64,000 nt of DNA from Prosthecobacter gellanilyticus. Its GTDB lineage: Bacteria; Verrucomicrobiota; Verrucomicrobiia; Verrucomicrobiales; Verrucomicrobiaceae. Positions within the stretch are counted from its first letter, which is position 1; the number at the start of each line of letters is the position of its first letter. The notes under the pieces are model-generated. The model did no database searches and was not told where the DNA came from. It saw nothing but the letters and a program-made list of their open reading frames with translations. The DNA lies in assembly GCF_007992435.1 (NCBI RefSeq), contig NZ_BKAG01000023.1, forward strand, positions 31,132-95,131, in the 5' to 3' direction. The position numbers and the translations under genes were made by a program. Of this stretch, positions 1 through 8,758 are shown in pieces.

Positions 1-3000
1 CTTCGACAGTGGCTGTATCAAGCGGGTTTTCGACGGTGGCGGTGGGGCCTGCAAGGCCGAGAATCAGACGCGGGACACCTGGCTGGGCTGCTGCCGCGAG
101 GGTGAGATTACCACCGAAGGTCAGGCGGCCCACGCCATCTCCCACAGGGAAGACATTGGTATGAACACCGCTGTCACCGGGGCTGATGATGCCGGCGCTG
201 TTGATGATGAAATTGCCATTCAAGGTGCCGCGACCGCTGATGACGCGGGCATCGGTGATGTTGCCGCCGAGCGTGAATCCTGCGGTGAGTGCCTGCACAT
301 CAAAGGTGGCACCTTCGTCCACTTCGATCCAGCGGGTGGCATTGAAGCGACCGGTCGCCCCCAGGACAATGGAGCCGCCGCTGATCTTCACCTTGCCCTG
401 AAGGGCGTTGACGGTGTTGATGGTCAGAGTGCCGGTTCCGGTTTTGGTTAGGCCGGCGTAGCCGCCGATGCCACCGCTGCCGCTGAAGGTGTAGTTCTGG
501 CTGGAGTTCACGGTCACGGCGGAGGGCAGGAGAGTTCCAGCCAGGGTGACGGTGGTGTTGGCAGAGCTGTCGTCAAAGGTGACGGCGTCCGTTTGGAAGA
601 AGGTCTCCACGCCAGTGTTCCAGGAAGCAGGTGTGGTGTTGTCCCACACATTGGTCGTGCCATTGCCAGACCAGGTGAGGTTTGCCAGGCTGCCGCCGAC
701 CACGAGATTCACCTGACCAGGGGTGGTGGTATCAAGTGAGAGAGCATAGCGTGTGGGATTTGTGAAGCTGAGCGTGCCCAGGTCACCGACGAGCGCGCCG
801 GTGTAGTTGAAGAGACGATAGCTGCCCGTGAGCGGATGACCGGTCGGCGTGACATCGATGATTGAAGGTGCGCTGACGGTGAGGTCACCGCCGACATTGA
901 TGACGTCGTCCACTTCCGCCGTGGTGGTGGTGGGTGAGTTGAAGTTCACCTGCACGCGGCCGCCTGCAAGCGTGAGGTTGTTCGTGAAGTTAAACGTGCT
1001 GGCCACTGCGGCAGTGCCGGGGGCAAAGGTCGAGCCAGTAGGAAGCGTGGTGGCTCCCTGGACGGTGCCGTAACCACGCAGGGTCTGACTGGCGGCGAGA
1101 GAAAAGCCGCCGGTGACGTCACTGACATCAAGTGTGGCAGGAGCCAGCACATCAATGGTCGGGGTCTTGGCGATGGAGGCGAGCGGGCCGAGCTTGAGCT
1201 TGCCTGCATTGAGGGTGGTGGCTCCGGTGTAGGTGTTCACACCATTCAGGGTCCAGGTGCCGGTGCCGTCTTTGATCAGCGGGAGCACACGTGTGTCGTC
1301 CAGCAGCTCAGGGCCACGGATGACACCATTGATGGTGCCACCGACATCGCCATCCAGCTGTAGCTGGCGGTTGCCCGTGGTGGCGGCATGATCCGCCACC
1401 GGAATGAGGCGGATGTCACCATTCAATGTTAGGCTGCCGGCATCACCACGGATGCGTCCGTGACCGCCGTTTTGATTGAAGAGATTGATCTGTCCCTGGA
1501 TGACATTGTCACCGGCGATGTTCTGGATGCCGCCCTGGGGGCCATCACTGCTGAGGCGGAAGGTCAGGTCACTGCTGAGGGTGAGATTGCCCAGGCTGCC
1601 GTCCAGGATCAGTGTGGGGCGACCGCCCTGGATGTTGACCAGCTTGGCCCCTTGTCCCAGCGCATGAGAGTGGGTGATGCGCAGCGTGCCCCGCGCATGG
1701 GTGACAGCACCGGTGAATGTGTTGTCTGCTGTCAGCGTGACCTGCTGGGGAACGGTGTAGGCCACGTTGCTGATCTGGAAGCCGCCAGCACCGGAGAGGG
1801 TCTGGTTCAGGGTCAGCTCACCCCAGCGACGAACGATCAGATTGCCTGCGCTGATGATGATGTTACCCGCTGGCACGGAACCTGTGGGGCCGTCATTGCC
1901 GATCCACAGGGGGCCGGCGCTGATGGTGGTGGTGCCCTGGTAGTCGTTCTGGTCGTGGGTGAGCTTTAGAGTTCCACCCGTGGTTTTGGTTAGGCTGCCA
2001 GGTCCGCTGATCTTGCCGCTGAGCACGATCTCTGTGGATGCTGCCACATTCACGCTGCTGTCTGTCTGCAGGGTGATGGGGCTGGCCACCACGTTTGTGA
2101 TGCCAGCCAGCGCATTGATCTGGCCGCCATTAAGGATGATGGGCTTGGTGTTGTTCACCGTGTTGTTTTCAAAGCCGAGCTGGCCACCGAAACCCACGGT
2201 GATGCTGCCGGGCTGGTTCCCCAGTGTGGTGTCGCCTTCAAAGGTGAGACGGCTGCTGGTGCCGGTGATGGAGAGACTGCCGATGCCTGTCTCGCCCAGG
2301 TTTGCGAGGGCGATGGTATTGCTGCCCACTTTGGCGAGCTCATGACCATGCACTTCCAGACCGCCTGGAACATCGCGGATGTCCCAGCGTCCGGTGCCGC
2401 CGATGGAGCTCGGACCGGTGAGGATGAGCTTCTTCAGGCCCACATTCGCGCTTCCAGATCCGGTGTTGAGGATCACGCCGCTGCCATCGATGCCATGGCC
2501 TGAGGCGGAGACGACCTCACCTTCAGAAACCAGCTGGCTGCCGAGATCCAGAGCCGCGCCTTCAGCCACGGTCGTGCCTGCTTCAATGCCACCCAGAGCA
2601 CGTCCATTACCGAGACGGAGGGTGCCTTCATTGATGTTCACGAGTCCGGTGAAGCTGTTGTTTCCGGAGATCGTCGTTGTGCCGGCGGTGAGCTTGGTGA
2701 GGCTTCCGGTGCCGCTGATGTCTCCCACCAGGGTGTAGCTGTCAGGACGATTCAACACGATCGATCCGTTATTGATCACAGGGCCGGTGCCGAGGCTGCC
2801 TGAAAGCGCCTGGATGCCATCACCGAGGCGGACAACGCCTGCCTCAATGGTGGTGGTGCCGGTGTAGGTGTGGTTCGTGCCATTGACGATGTGGAGCGTT
2901 CCTGTGCCACGTTTGGTCAGGCCGCCAGTGCCTGTGAGATTGCCAGTGCCGGTAAAGGTGTAATCCTTGACGCTGTTATCCACGACCACCTGGGATGGGG

Positions 3001-4729
3001 TGAGAGCGGCTGTCAGATTGACGAGAGTGGGGCCCGACGCGGAGTCATCAAACAGGACTGAGTCACTGCCCGTGAGTGTCTGCAGGTAGCGTGTGAGGCT
3101 GCCGCTGGCGACTTCACGCCAGTTCAGTGTGCCAATGCCGGTGCCATCATTTGCATCCCAGTCACCATTCACCTCCCCGGTCCAGCGCGGACGGTCGATC
3201 GCGCTCACATTCAGCACCACGCGTGTGTTCACTGTGTCGTCGACGAGATTCGCCACCACACGGGCGGGCAGCTCGGACAGGATCAGACCCGCAAAGCCAG
3301 CACCACCCAGGGTGCCTGTGTAGTCGATCAAAGGGATCTGACCGGTGGTGATGCCGCTGCCTTTGACGGCGATGCCGGCCGTGCCGGTGATGCTGACGTT
3401 CTGAGACGAGATTACCGGGGCTGTGGGATTGCCAAAGGAACCGACATCCAGATCAAGCGCCGTGTTTGAGGTTCCCTCGACGGTGAGACTGGTGGTGTTG
3501 AGCGACTGCCCTGCCGCAGCCACGTGCACACTGACGGAAGCATTGTTCGCAATGGCAAGGGAGCTCAAGGTGGAGCTGCCTGTCTTCAGATTGAGACGAC
3601 CTGCCTGGACCGTGACGCCGCCGGTGAAGGCATTCTGGCCTTCCAGGCTCCAGGTGCCCGTGCCCGCCTTGATGATGCTGATCGCATTACCCCCGACACC
3701 GATGGCTCCGTGAACGGTGCCAGAACCCTCGCCACGAAGTGTGAGATTCGTGGATCCCGACGCTGTGGTGTAGCCGATGGCTCCATCGAGGTTCAGGGTT
3801 CCTGCCGTGCTTTCAATAACGTAGTCCGTGCCGCCTGTGCCGAGACCGATCGTGCCAGCGATGGTGTTGCTGCCACTGACGTTCGCGATAGAGGCGGATG
3901 TGGCATCTGCACGCGCGCCGAGCTGCAGGGCCTCGTTCACCACGATGTTAGCGGCCAGCTCCAGCTTACCGGTGGCGGTGCCGCCTGCGACGGAAGTGTC
4001 TGCAAGGACGGAGCCGAGAGAGGCTGGCTTGTTGATGCGCAGCGCGCCGTTATTGATGAAGATTCGGCCTTCCCAGGCCGGGCTGGCGCCATTCAGGAAG
4101 AGAGTGCCCGAACCATCTTTGATGAGATGACCACCTGCAGTCGCCTGGGTGCCGGCTCCTTGAATGAGGGTCTCAAAGGTTGTGTTGGCAGGCCCGGTCA
4201 CCAAGAGGTTGCGGTTCGCTGTTGCCAGGCCGCCGCCGATGTTCACGAAGCTGTCAGAGCTCACGTAAAAGGGTGAGACTGCCGCATTCAAGGAACCGAA
4301 GTTAAAGAACAGGCCGCCGCTGGTGGTGAAGGTCACCGTGGCCTCGGAATTGTTTGTGATGGTGCCCGTGTTTGGCTGGACGGTGCCTGTGAAGTTGTCT
4401 CCGAGACGCAGGGCGAAAGCTCCACGGAAGTCATAACTGGTGTTCTGACCCAGGATCACAATCTTTTGCGGACCGCTGACGGTGATGCTCTTGGCGGTGG
4501 CATCCACATTCACGTTCACCGGGCCTGCACCCGCTCCTGCATACACCAGCGCATCCGTGCTTTGATCCGCAGGGAAGGTGGGCCGGGTGTTGTTGTTCCA
4601 GTTGCCCACGGCATTGAGGGCATTGCTGGCGGTGCCGGTCCATGTCTTGATGACATCGGTGGCGAGGACGGGCGTGGCGCTCAGCAACAGAAGCGCGCGC
4701 AGCAGAGAGTGACGGAGAGGGGATTTCAT
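1..4729 (-). CDS. Giant secreted protein with autotransporter-associated beta-strand repeats (5' part only)
   Basis: The reading frame stays open on the minus strand from an ATG at 4729 to the left edge, about 1,576 codons, so the C-terminus lies outside the window. The N-terminus is a clear signal peptide (MKSPLRHSLL, then a Leu-rich core ending VLA). The rest is Gly/Thr/Asn-rich. By eye it holds at least seven copies of the PATR repeat (PF12951/TIGR02601): a K-x-GTGT start, then N-x-YTG-x-TT and G-x-L-x-LG. They lie near 4118-4030, 3675-3590, 2925-2825, 2700-2605, 1995-1895, 1275-1185 and 450-355. This family forms a passenger beta-helix exported to the cell surface. Whether a type V barrel or a PEP-CTERM-like anchor follows cannot be seen. 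Adhesin or surface fibre is an inference. Confidence 0.88.
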   Translation of the reverse strand, partial: MKSPLRHSLLRALLLLSATPVLATDVIKTWTGTASNALNAVGNWNNNTRPTFPADQSTDALVYAGAGAGPVNVNVDATAKSITVSGPQKIVILGQNTSYDFRGAFALRLGDNFTGTVQPNTGTITNNSEATVTFTTSGGLFFNFGSLNAAVSPFYVSSDSFVNIGGGLATANRNLLVTGPANTTFETLIQGAGTQATAGGHLIKDGSGTLFLNGASPAWEGRIFINNGALRINKPASLGSVLADTSVAGGTATGKLELAANIVVNEALQLGARADATSASIANVSGSNTIAGTIGLGTGGTDYVIESTAGTLNLDGAIGYTTASGSTNLTLRGEGSGTVHGAIGVGGNAISIIKAGTGTWSLEGQNAFTGGVTVQAGRLNLKTGSSTLSSLAIANNASVSVHVAAAGQSLNTTSLTVEGTSNTALDLDVGSFGNPTAPVISSQNVSITGTAGIAVKGSGITTGQIPLIDYTGTLGGAGFAGLILSELPARVVANLVDDTVNTRVVLNVSAIDRPRWTGEVNGDWDANDGTGIGTLNWREVASGSLTRYLQTLTGSDSVLFDDSASGPTLVNLTAALTPSQVVVDNSVKDYTFTGTGNLTGTGGLTKRGTGTLHIVNGTNHTYTGTTTIEAGVVRLGDGIQALSGSLGTGPVINNGSIVLNRPDSYTLVGDISGTGSLTKLTAGTTTISGNNSFTGLVNINEGTLRLGNGRALGGIEAGTTVAEGAALDLGSQLVSEGEVVSASGHGIDGSGVILNTGSGSANVGLKKLILTGPSSIGGTGRWDIRDVPGGLEVHGHELAKVGSNTIALANLGETGIGSLSITGTSSRLTFEGDTTLGNQPGSITVGFGGQLGFENNTVNNTKPIILNGGQINALAGITNVVASPITLQTDSSVNVAASTEIVLSGKISGPGSLTKTTGGTLKLTHDQNDYQGTTTISAGPLWIGNDGPTGSVPAGNIIISAGNLIVRRWGELTLNQTLSGAGGFQISNVAYTVPQQVTLTADNTFTGAVTHARGTLRITHSHALGQGAKLVNIQGGRPTLILDGSLGNLTLSSDLTFRLSSDGPQGGIQNIAGDNVIQGQINLFNQNGGHGRIRGDAGSLTLNGDIRLIPVADHAATTGNRQLQLDGDVGGTINGVIRGPELLDDTRVLPLIKDGTGTWTLNGVNTYTGATTLNAGKLKLGPLASIAKTPTIDVLAPATLDVSDVTGGFSLAASQTLRGYGTVQGATTLPTGSTFAPGTAAVASTFNFTNNLTLAGGRVQVNFNSPTTTTAEVDDVINVGGDLTVSAPSIIDVTPTGHPLTGSYRLFNYTGALVGDLGTLSFTNPTRYALSLDTTTPGQVNLVVGGSLANLTWSGNGTTNVWDNTTPASWNTGVETFFQTDAVTFDDSSANTTVTLAGTLLPSAVTVNSSQNYTFSGSGGIGGYAGLTKTGTGTLTINTVNALQGKVKISGGSIVLGATGRFNATRWIEVDEGATFDVQALTAGFTLGGNITDARVISGRGTLNGNFIINSAGIISPGDSGVHTNVFPVGDGVGRLTFGGNLTLAAAAQPGVPRLILGLAGPTATVENPLDTATVE

Positions 4730-4848
4730 GACAAAGAGACGAAGCGGCCTTGTCGCTTTTTGGAGAGCGTGAAGGCCTGGGGGGCAGGGGATGGCTGGCC
4801 TTCCAGGGATGGTTGGATCGGCCTCTTGTGCGCTGGCCTCGTAGCCTC

Positions 4849-4880
4849 ACCACACTTAACTCATACTGATTGAGTGTGGT
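4849..4880. other. Hairpin between rsmH end and the PATR gene
   Basis: An 8-bp perfect inverted repeat (ACCACACT at 4849-4856, AGTGTGGT at 4873-4880) with a 16-nt spacer lies in the 254-bp gap. A T-rich tract (TTTTATT) follows only on the plus strand, where no gene precedes it. It is therefore a weak terminator candidate, or part of the PATR gene's regulatory region. Nothing else recognisable is in this gap. Confidence 0.3.
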
Positions 4881-4983
4881 TTTATTCGTCTCTAATTCCT
4901 ACTTGGCAAGAAAGAATTGAATAATTCTGAGCACAGCCTGTCTCTCCGGGCTGATTCAGGAGCACGAATGGATGTCTGATGGG

Positions 4984-6039
4984 CTATTTCAAGGCCCAGC
5001 GCAGCTTGGCGGGAGATGAGCGTGGATTCGCACGCTGCTCGTCCATGGAAGCGCGAATGACCTCGTCTGACACCTCGCGGTAGATGCCTGAACGCAGGCC
5101 TTCCTGAAAGGCCTTCTTCACGCGACGATCCTCGCCTGAGTGAAAGGTGAGAAAGGCGACGCGGCCGCCGGGTTTAAGGGCTGCGGGGATGGAACGCAGC
5201 AGACTGTCCAGGGCATTGAACTCTTCATTCACCGCAATGCGCACCGCCTGGAAGACACGGCGCACCGCATCATCTGCCTCTTCAGCGCTGGTGCGTGGAG
5301 GCAGGGCGCTTTTGACGGCTTCGGCGAGCTGCCGTGTGGATTGTGGCACGCTGGTTTTCAGCCTGGCCGCGATGGGGGCGGCGTGCGGTTCGTCCGAATT
5401 CTCTTCGAGCGCTGTCACAAGCTTTGCCTCGCTGATGCTGGTGAGCCACTGAGCAGCCGACACGCCGCGTTCAGGATTCATGCGCATGTCCAGCGGGCCG
5501 TCTTGTTTGAAGGTGAAGCCACGCGATGGATTATCGATCTGCATCGAAGAAAGGCCGAGGTCTGCGAAAATCACATCGACTCCGTCATGCCAGCCTTGCT
5601 CCGCGAGAGCTTTGGTGAGTCCTGCAAAATTGCAGCGGCGTGCGGTGAAGCTCTCCTCATTCATGCCAAAGGCACGCAGGCGTGCTTCTGTGCGCGCGAG
5701 CTCGATGGGGTCGGCATCCAGGCTCATGAGATGTCCGCTGGGCTGTACGGTCTGCCAGAGGGCCCGGCTGTGACCGCCATAACCAAGAGTGCAATCAACC
5801 ACACGGTCTCCGGGCTGCGGCTGCAGGCACTCGATGACCTCTGTGACCATGATGGGCACGTGCTGGCCTGCGGGGGTTTTTCCAGAGGCGCGCACCTTGG
5901 CGATCACATCCGGATGGCTGTCGGGATTCAGCTCCTTGTATTTGTCCTCAAAGCGGCGCGGGTTCTTGCCACGATAGCGAGGGCGGCGCTTGTGCACGGG
6001 CGGGACCGATGCGGGATCAGACTCAGGCTCCGAGCTCAT
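4984..6039 (-). CDS. rsmH: 16S rRNA (cytosine(1402)-N4)-methyltransferase RsmH
   Basis: 351 residues. RsmH methylates N4 of C1402 in the decoding centre of 16S rRNA using S-adenosylmethionine. The family blocks are visible: HVPIM (60-64), the SAM-binding DCTLGYGGHSRAL (82-94), LDADP (108-112), FADLGLSSMQID (158-169), GFTFKQDGPLDMRM (about 174-187) and FQAVRIAVNEE. The C-terminal FHSGEDR replaces the usual FHSLEDR. A basic N-terminal extension of about 55 residues precedes the catalytic core; I recall a similar extension in other verrucomicrobial RsmH proteins. It lies outside any division/cell-wall cluster and overlaps the upstream MazG-like gene by 17 bp, so the two are probably co-transcribed. 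Confidence 0.93.
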   Translation of the reverse strand: MSSEPESDPASVPPVHKRRPRYRGKNPRRFEDKYKELNPDSHPDVIAKVRASGKTPAGQHVPIMVTEVIECLQPQPGDRVVDCTLGYGGHSRALWQTVQPSGHLMSLDADPIELARTEARLRAFGMNEESFTARRCNFAGLTKALAEQGWHDGVDVIFADLGLSSMQIDNPSRGFTFKQDGPLDMRMNPERGVSAAQWLTSISEAKLVTALEENSDEPHAAPIAARLKTSVPQSTRQLAEAVKSALPPRTSAEEADDAVRRVFQAVRIAVNEEFNALDSLLRSIPAALKPGGRVAFLTFHSGEDRRVKKAFQEGLRSGIYREVSDEVIRASMDEQRANPRSSPAKLRWALK

Positions 6040-6373
6040 TGTATTTCAGATTGTTTCCGCGTGCCTTGTCCACGGGGTAGCGCTTCTCATTGCGGTCCAG
6101 CTTGGCCTGCATGGCCTCGGTGAGCGGGATGTCGAGGTTATGCGCCAGCTCAAAGAGCAGGATGGCCACATCGGCGATCTCATCTGTCAGTTCAGCGCGC
6201 TTGACCTGGATGACCTCAGGGATCTGGTCGGGCTGTTTCCAGACGAAGTGCTGCATCAGTTCCCCGGCTTCCGCCGCAATGGCCACGGCCATGTCCTTGG
6301 GATTGTGAAACTGCATCCAGTTCCGCGCATCGCGGAAGGCGCAGATGCGCGCGGTGATTTCTTCGATGGTCAT
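6023..6373 (-). CDS. MazG-like all-alpha nucleotide pyrophosphohydrolase
   Basis: 116 residues, a single-domain all-alpha NTP pyrophosphatase of the dCTPase/RS21-C6 type. The metal-binding pattern is intact: EAGEL (E35, E38) in the first helix and E61-x3-E65-x2-D68 in ELTDEIAD. Enzymes of this type hydrolyse (d)NTPs to the monophosphate and pyrophosphate, and many remove non-canonical nucleotides. The exact substrate cannot be read from sequence. Its 3' end overlaps the start of rsmH by 17 bp, suggesting translational coupling. Confidence 0.87.
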   Translation of the reverse strand: MTIEEITARICAFRDARNWMQFHNPKDMAVAIAAEAGELMQHFVWKQPDQIPEVIQVKRAELTDEIADVAILLFELAHNLDIPLTEAMQAKLDRNEKRYPVDKARGNNLKYNELGA

Positions 6374-6435
6374 GATCCTTCATGAATGCCGCCTGAGCCT
6401 CCTTTTGGCAAGACGAGACGGCACTGCTTGTCAGA

Positions 6436-7191
6436 TCAGAACCAGTGCCAGTAACCCAGGGCCTTTAGCAGCGTGCGTGCGCTCATGAAGATGACCAGGA
6501 TGCCCACGGTGATCATCATGGGGCGATGGGGCAGTCTCTTCGTCAAAAAGGCACCGAAGGGAGCGGCGATCACACCGCCAGCGGCGAGACCGGCGATGAC
6601 CTGCCAGTGATCCAGGCCCAGGGTGAAGAAGAAAGTGATCGAGGCGGACATGGTCACGAAAAACTCCACCGCATTCACACTGCCCACGGTTTCACGGACG
6701 GAATTGCCACGCACGATGAGGTTCGTCGCCACGATCGGGCCCCAGCCACCACCGCCGACGGCATCCATAAAAGCACCGAAGAGAGCCAGCGGGGTCAGTT
6801 TCGTGGTCACTTCACGGGGAGGGAAGCGCTTGAAGGCCTTGATGATAATGACCACACCCATGAGCAGCAGGTAACCGGCGATGTAGGGCTTGATGACCTC
6901 ACCATCGAAGGAGCTAAGCACATACGCGCCGATGGCCGCACCGATGATGCCGGGGATCAGCAGTCGGCGGAAAAGATCACGGCTGATGTTTCCGAAGGCA
7001 TGGTGGGAGATGGCGGAGGCACCCGTGGTGAAGCACTCTGCGGCATGCACGGTGCTGCTGACCACGGCTGGAGGCACACCAAAGCCCATGAGCAGGCTGG
7101 ATGCAGAGACGCCATACGCCATACCGAGCGCTCCATCGATGATCTGCGCGATGAAACCTGCGATGATGTAGATGATGATATCGTGATCCAT
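6436..7191 (-). CDS. TSUP (TauE/SafE) family membrane permease
   Basis: 251 residues with about seven to eight hydrophobic segments and the TauE/SafE duplicated architecture. The Gly-rich motifs follow the first helix of each half: IDGALGMAYGVSASSLL (18-34) and DAVGGGGWGPIVA. The family exports or imports small sulfur- or carbon-containing anions such as sulfite, sulfoacetate or taurine. The substrate here is not determined. The gene is divergent from a sulfatase gene at 7331, and a 12-bp palindrome lies between them, so a link to sulfur metabolism is plausible but inferred. Confidence 0.88.
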   Translation of the reverse strand: MDHDIIIYIIAGFIAQIIDGALGMAYGVSASSLLMGFGVPPAVVSSTVHAAECFTTGASAISHHAFGNISRDLFRRLLIPGIIGAAIGAYVLSSFDGEVIKPYIAGYLLLMGVVIIIKAFKRFPPREVTTKLTPLALFGAFMDAVGGGGWGPIVATNLIVRGNSVRETVGSVNAVEFFVTMSASITFFFTLGLDHWQVIAGLAAGGVIAAPFGAFLTKRLPHRPMMITVGILVIFMSARTLLKALGYWHWF

Positions 7192-7256
7192 GAAAACGGC
7201 GCCAAGGTGGTGGGCTGGCGCGCTCTTTCTCGGGAGAATGAAAAGGATGTCAAGTT

Positions 7257-7268
7257 AAAGTATACTTT
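7257..7268. promoter_or_regulatory. Perfect 12-bp palindrome between permease and sulfatase genes
   Basis: AAAGTATACTTT is identical to its reverse complement. It sits 66 bp upstream of the TSUP gene start and 63 bp upstream of the sulfatase ATG, a good place for a dimeric repressor to act on both divergent promoters. On the minus strand a TTGACA-like hexamer starts just downstream of it. No regulator gene is adjacent. Confidence 0.4.
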
Positions 7269-7330
7269 GCCGGTGGGATAATGAGGCTTTGCCTTGATTG
7301 TTCAGGCCTTTCCAGGCAGTTTCCGCAGCC

Positions 7331-8755
7331 ATGCTGCGCCGCTTCTTTCTAACCCTCTCGCTTCTCTCGTTCGCCTCGTTGTCCGGAGCCCAGGAAACGG
7401 CGCCGCCAAACATCGTCTTCATGCTCATTGATGACATGGGCTGGACGGATCTGAGCTGCTACGGGAGCAAGTATTACGACACTCCGAACATCGACAAGCT
7501 CGCGAAGGACGGGATGCGTTTCACGAATGCCTACTCTGCTTGCACCGTGTGCTCGCCCTCGCGTGCGGCGGTGCTCACGGGGAAGTCACCCGCCCGACTG
7601 CACATCACGGACTGGATCGCCGGTCATGAGCGGCCGAATGCACGGCTGAAGATTCCGGATTGGACGAAGTTCCTGCCTTTGGAGGAAGAGACGCTGGCTG
7701 AGCGGCTCAAGACTCGTGGTTATGCCACGGCCAGCATTGGCAAATGGCACCTGGGTGGTCCTGAGTATTTTCCGGAGAAGCAGGGGTTCGACACCAACAT
7801 CGGCGGAAGCGAGCGCGGGCAGCCCCCCAGCTACTTCTCACCCTACGGGATCGACACGCTGAAAGACGGCCCGAAGGATGAGTTTCTCACGGATCGCCTA
7901 ACCAATGAAGCGATCGGGTTCATCGAGCGCAACAAGGCCAACCCCTTCTTTATTTATCTGCCGCACTTTGCCGTGCACACGCCCATCATGGGCAAGCCGG
8001 AAGTCATCGAGAAGTATCAAAAGAAACGCCCTGCCGGAGGTCATGCGAATCCGGTGTATGCGGCTCTTGTGGAGAGCGTGGATGACAGTGTGGGTCGCAT
8101 CCGTGCCGCGCTCGAAAAGGAAGGGCTTTGGGAAAACACGATCTTTGTCTTCACCAGTGACAATGGAGGTCTCAGCCAGCTCGTGAGTGCCAAGGGATGG
8201 GCGCGTGGTCCCACGGACAACAGCCCCGCACGTCTTGGCAAGGGCAGCGCCTACGATGGGGGCGTGCACATTCCGCTGATCATGACCTGGCCTGGGAAGA
8301 TCAATCCGGGCAGCGAGTCCGATGTGCCGGTGATCAGCTATGATCATGTGCCGACGCTGCTCGAAGCCACGGGCACGAAGCTCAAGGGGAAGCAGGTCGT
8401 CGACGGTGAGTCACTCATGCCGCTGCTGACGGAAAAGGGACACCTCACGCGTGATGCGATCTACTGGCACTACCCGCATTATCATCCTGGCAGCGCCACG
8501 CCCTACAGCGCGATCAAAGAGGGTGACTGGAAGCTTATCGAGTTTCTCGAAACGGGCCGCGTGGAGCTCTACAATCACCGCCGTGATCCCGGTGAGATGC
8601 AGGACATGGCGGATATCGACGCGGACATCGCCCAGCGTCTGACCGAGAAGCTGCATGCGTGGAAGAAAGCGGTCGGTGCGCAGGACCCCACGCAGAATCC
8701 GGACTATGATCCAGAGACCGCCTGGCAAGGCGCGGCGAAGAAGAACAAGGAGTAA
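7331..8755 (+). CDS. Secreted type I sulfatase
   Basis: 474 residues from the ATG at 7331. That start gives a clean signal peptide (MLRRFFLTLSLLSFASLSGA), so I prefer it to the in-frame TTG at 7298. It is an alkaline-phosphatase-fold sulfatase: the metal-binding LIDDMGW near residue 32, the formylglycine signature CSPSR (Cys74) followed by AAVLTG, GKWHLGG, and a C-terminal block FTSDNGG. Cys74 must be oxidised to formylglycine for activity; no SUMF/FGE gene lies in the window. Likely a periplasmic hydrolase of sulfated polysaccharides or other sulfate esters. It converges on the next gene with only a 3-bp gap and no visible terminator. Confidence 0.93.
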   Translation: MLRRFFLTLSLLSFASLSGAQETAPPNIVFMLIDDMGWTDLSCYGSKYYDTPNIDKLAKDGMRFTNAYSACTVCSPSRAAVLTGKSPARLHITDWIAGHERPNARLKIPDWTKFLPLEEETLAERLKTRGYATASIGKWHLGGPEYFPEKQGFDTNIGGSERGQPPSYFSPYGIDTLKDGPKDEFLTDRLTNEAIGFIERNKANPFFIYLPHFAVHTPIMGKPEVIEKYQKKRPAGGHANPVYAALVESVDDSVGRIRAALEKEGLWENTIFVFTSDNGGLSQLVSAKGWARGPTDNSPARLGKGSAYDGGVHIPLIMTWPGKINPGSESDVPVISYDHVPTLLEATGTKLKGKQVVDGESLMPLLTEKGHLTRDAIYWHYPHYHPGSATPYSAIKEGDWKLIEFLETGRVELYNHRRDPGEMQDMADIDADIAQRLTEKLHAWKKAVGAQDPTQNPDYDPETAWQGAAKKNKE

Positions 8756-8758
8756 CCT

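Noticed and set aside
3524..4276. Plus-strand open frame of 250 codons and others across 161-4276
   Set aside because: They are antisense to the PATR protein. The minus-strand frame is continuous, has a signal peptide and repeats, so the plus frames are shadows.
5140..6123. Plus-strand open frame of 327 codons
   Set aside because: Antisense to rsmH and MazG-like genes; no recognisable protein.
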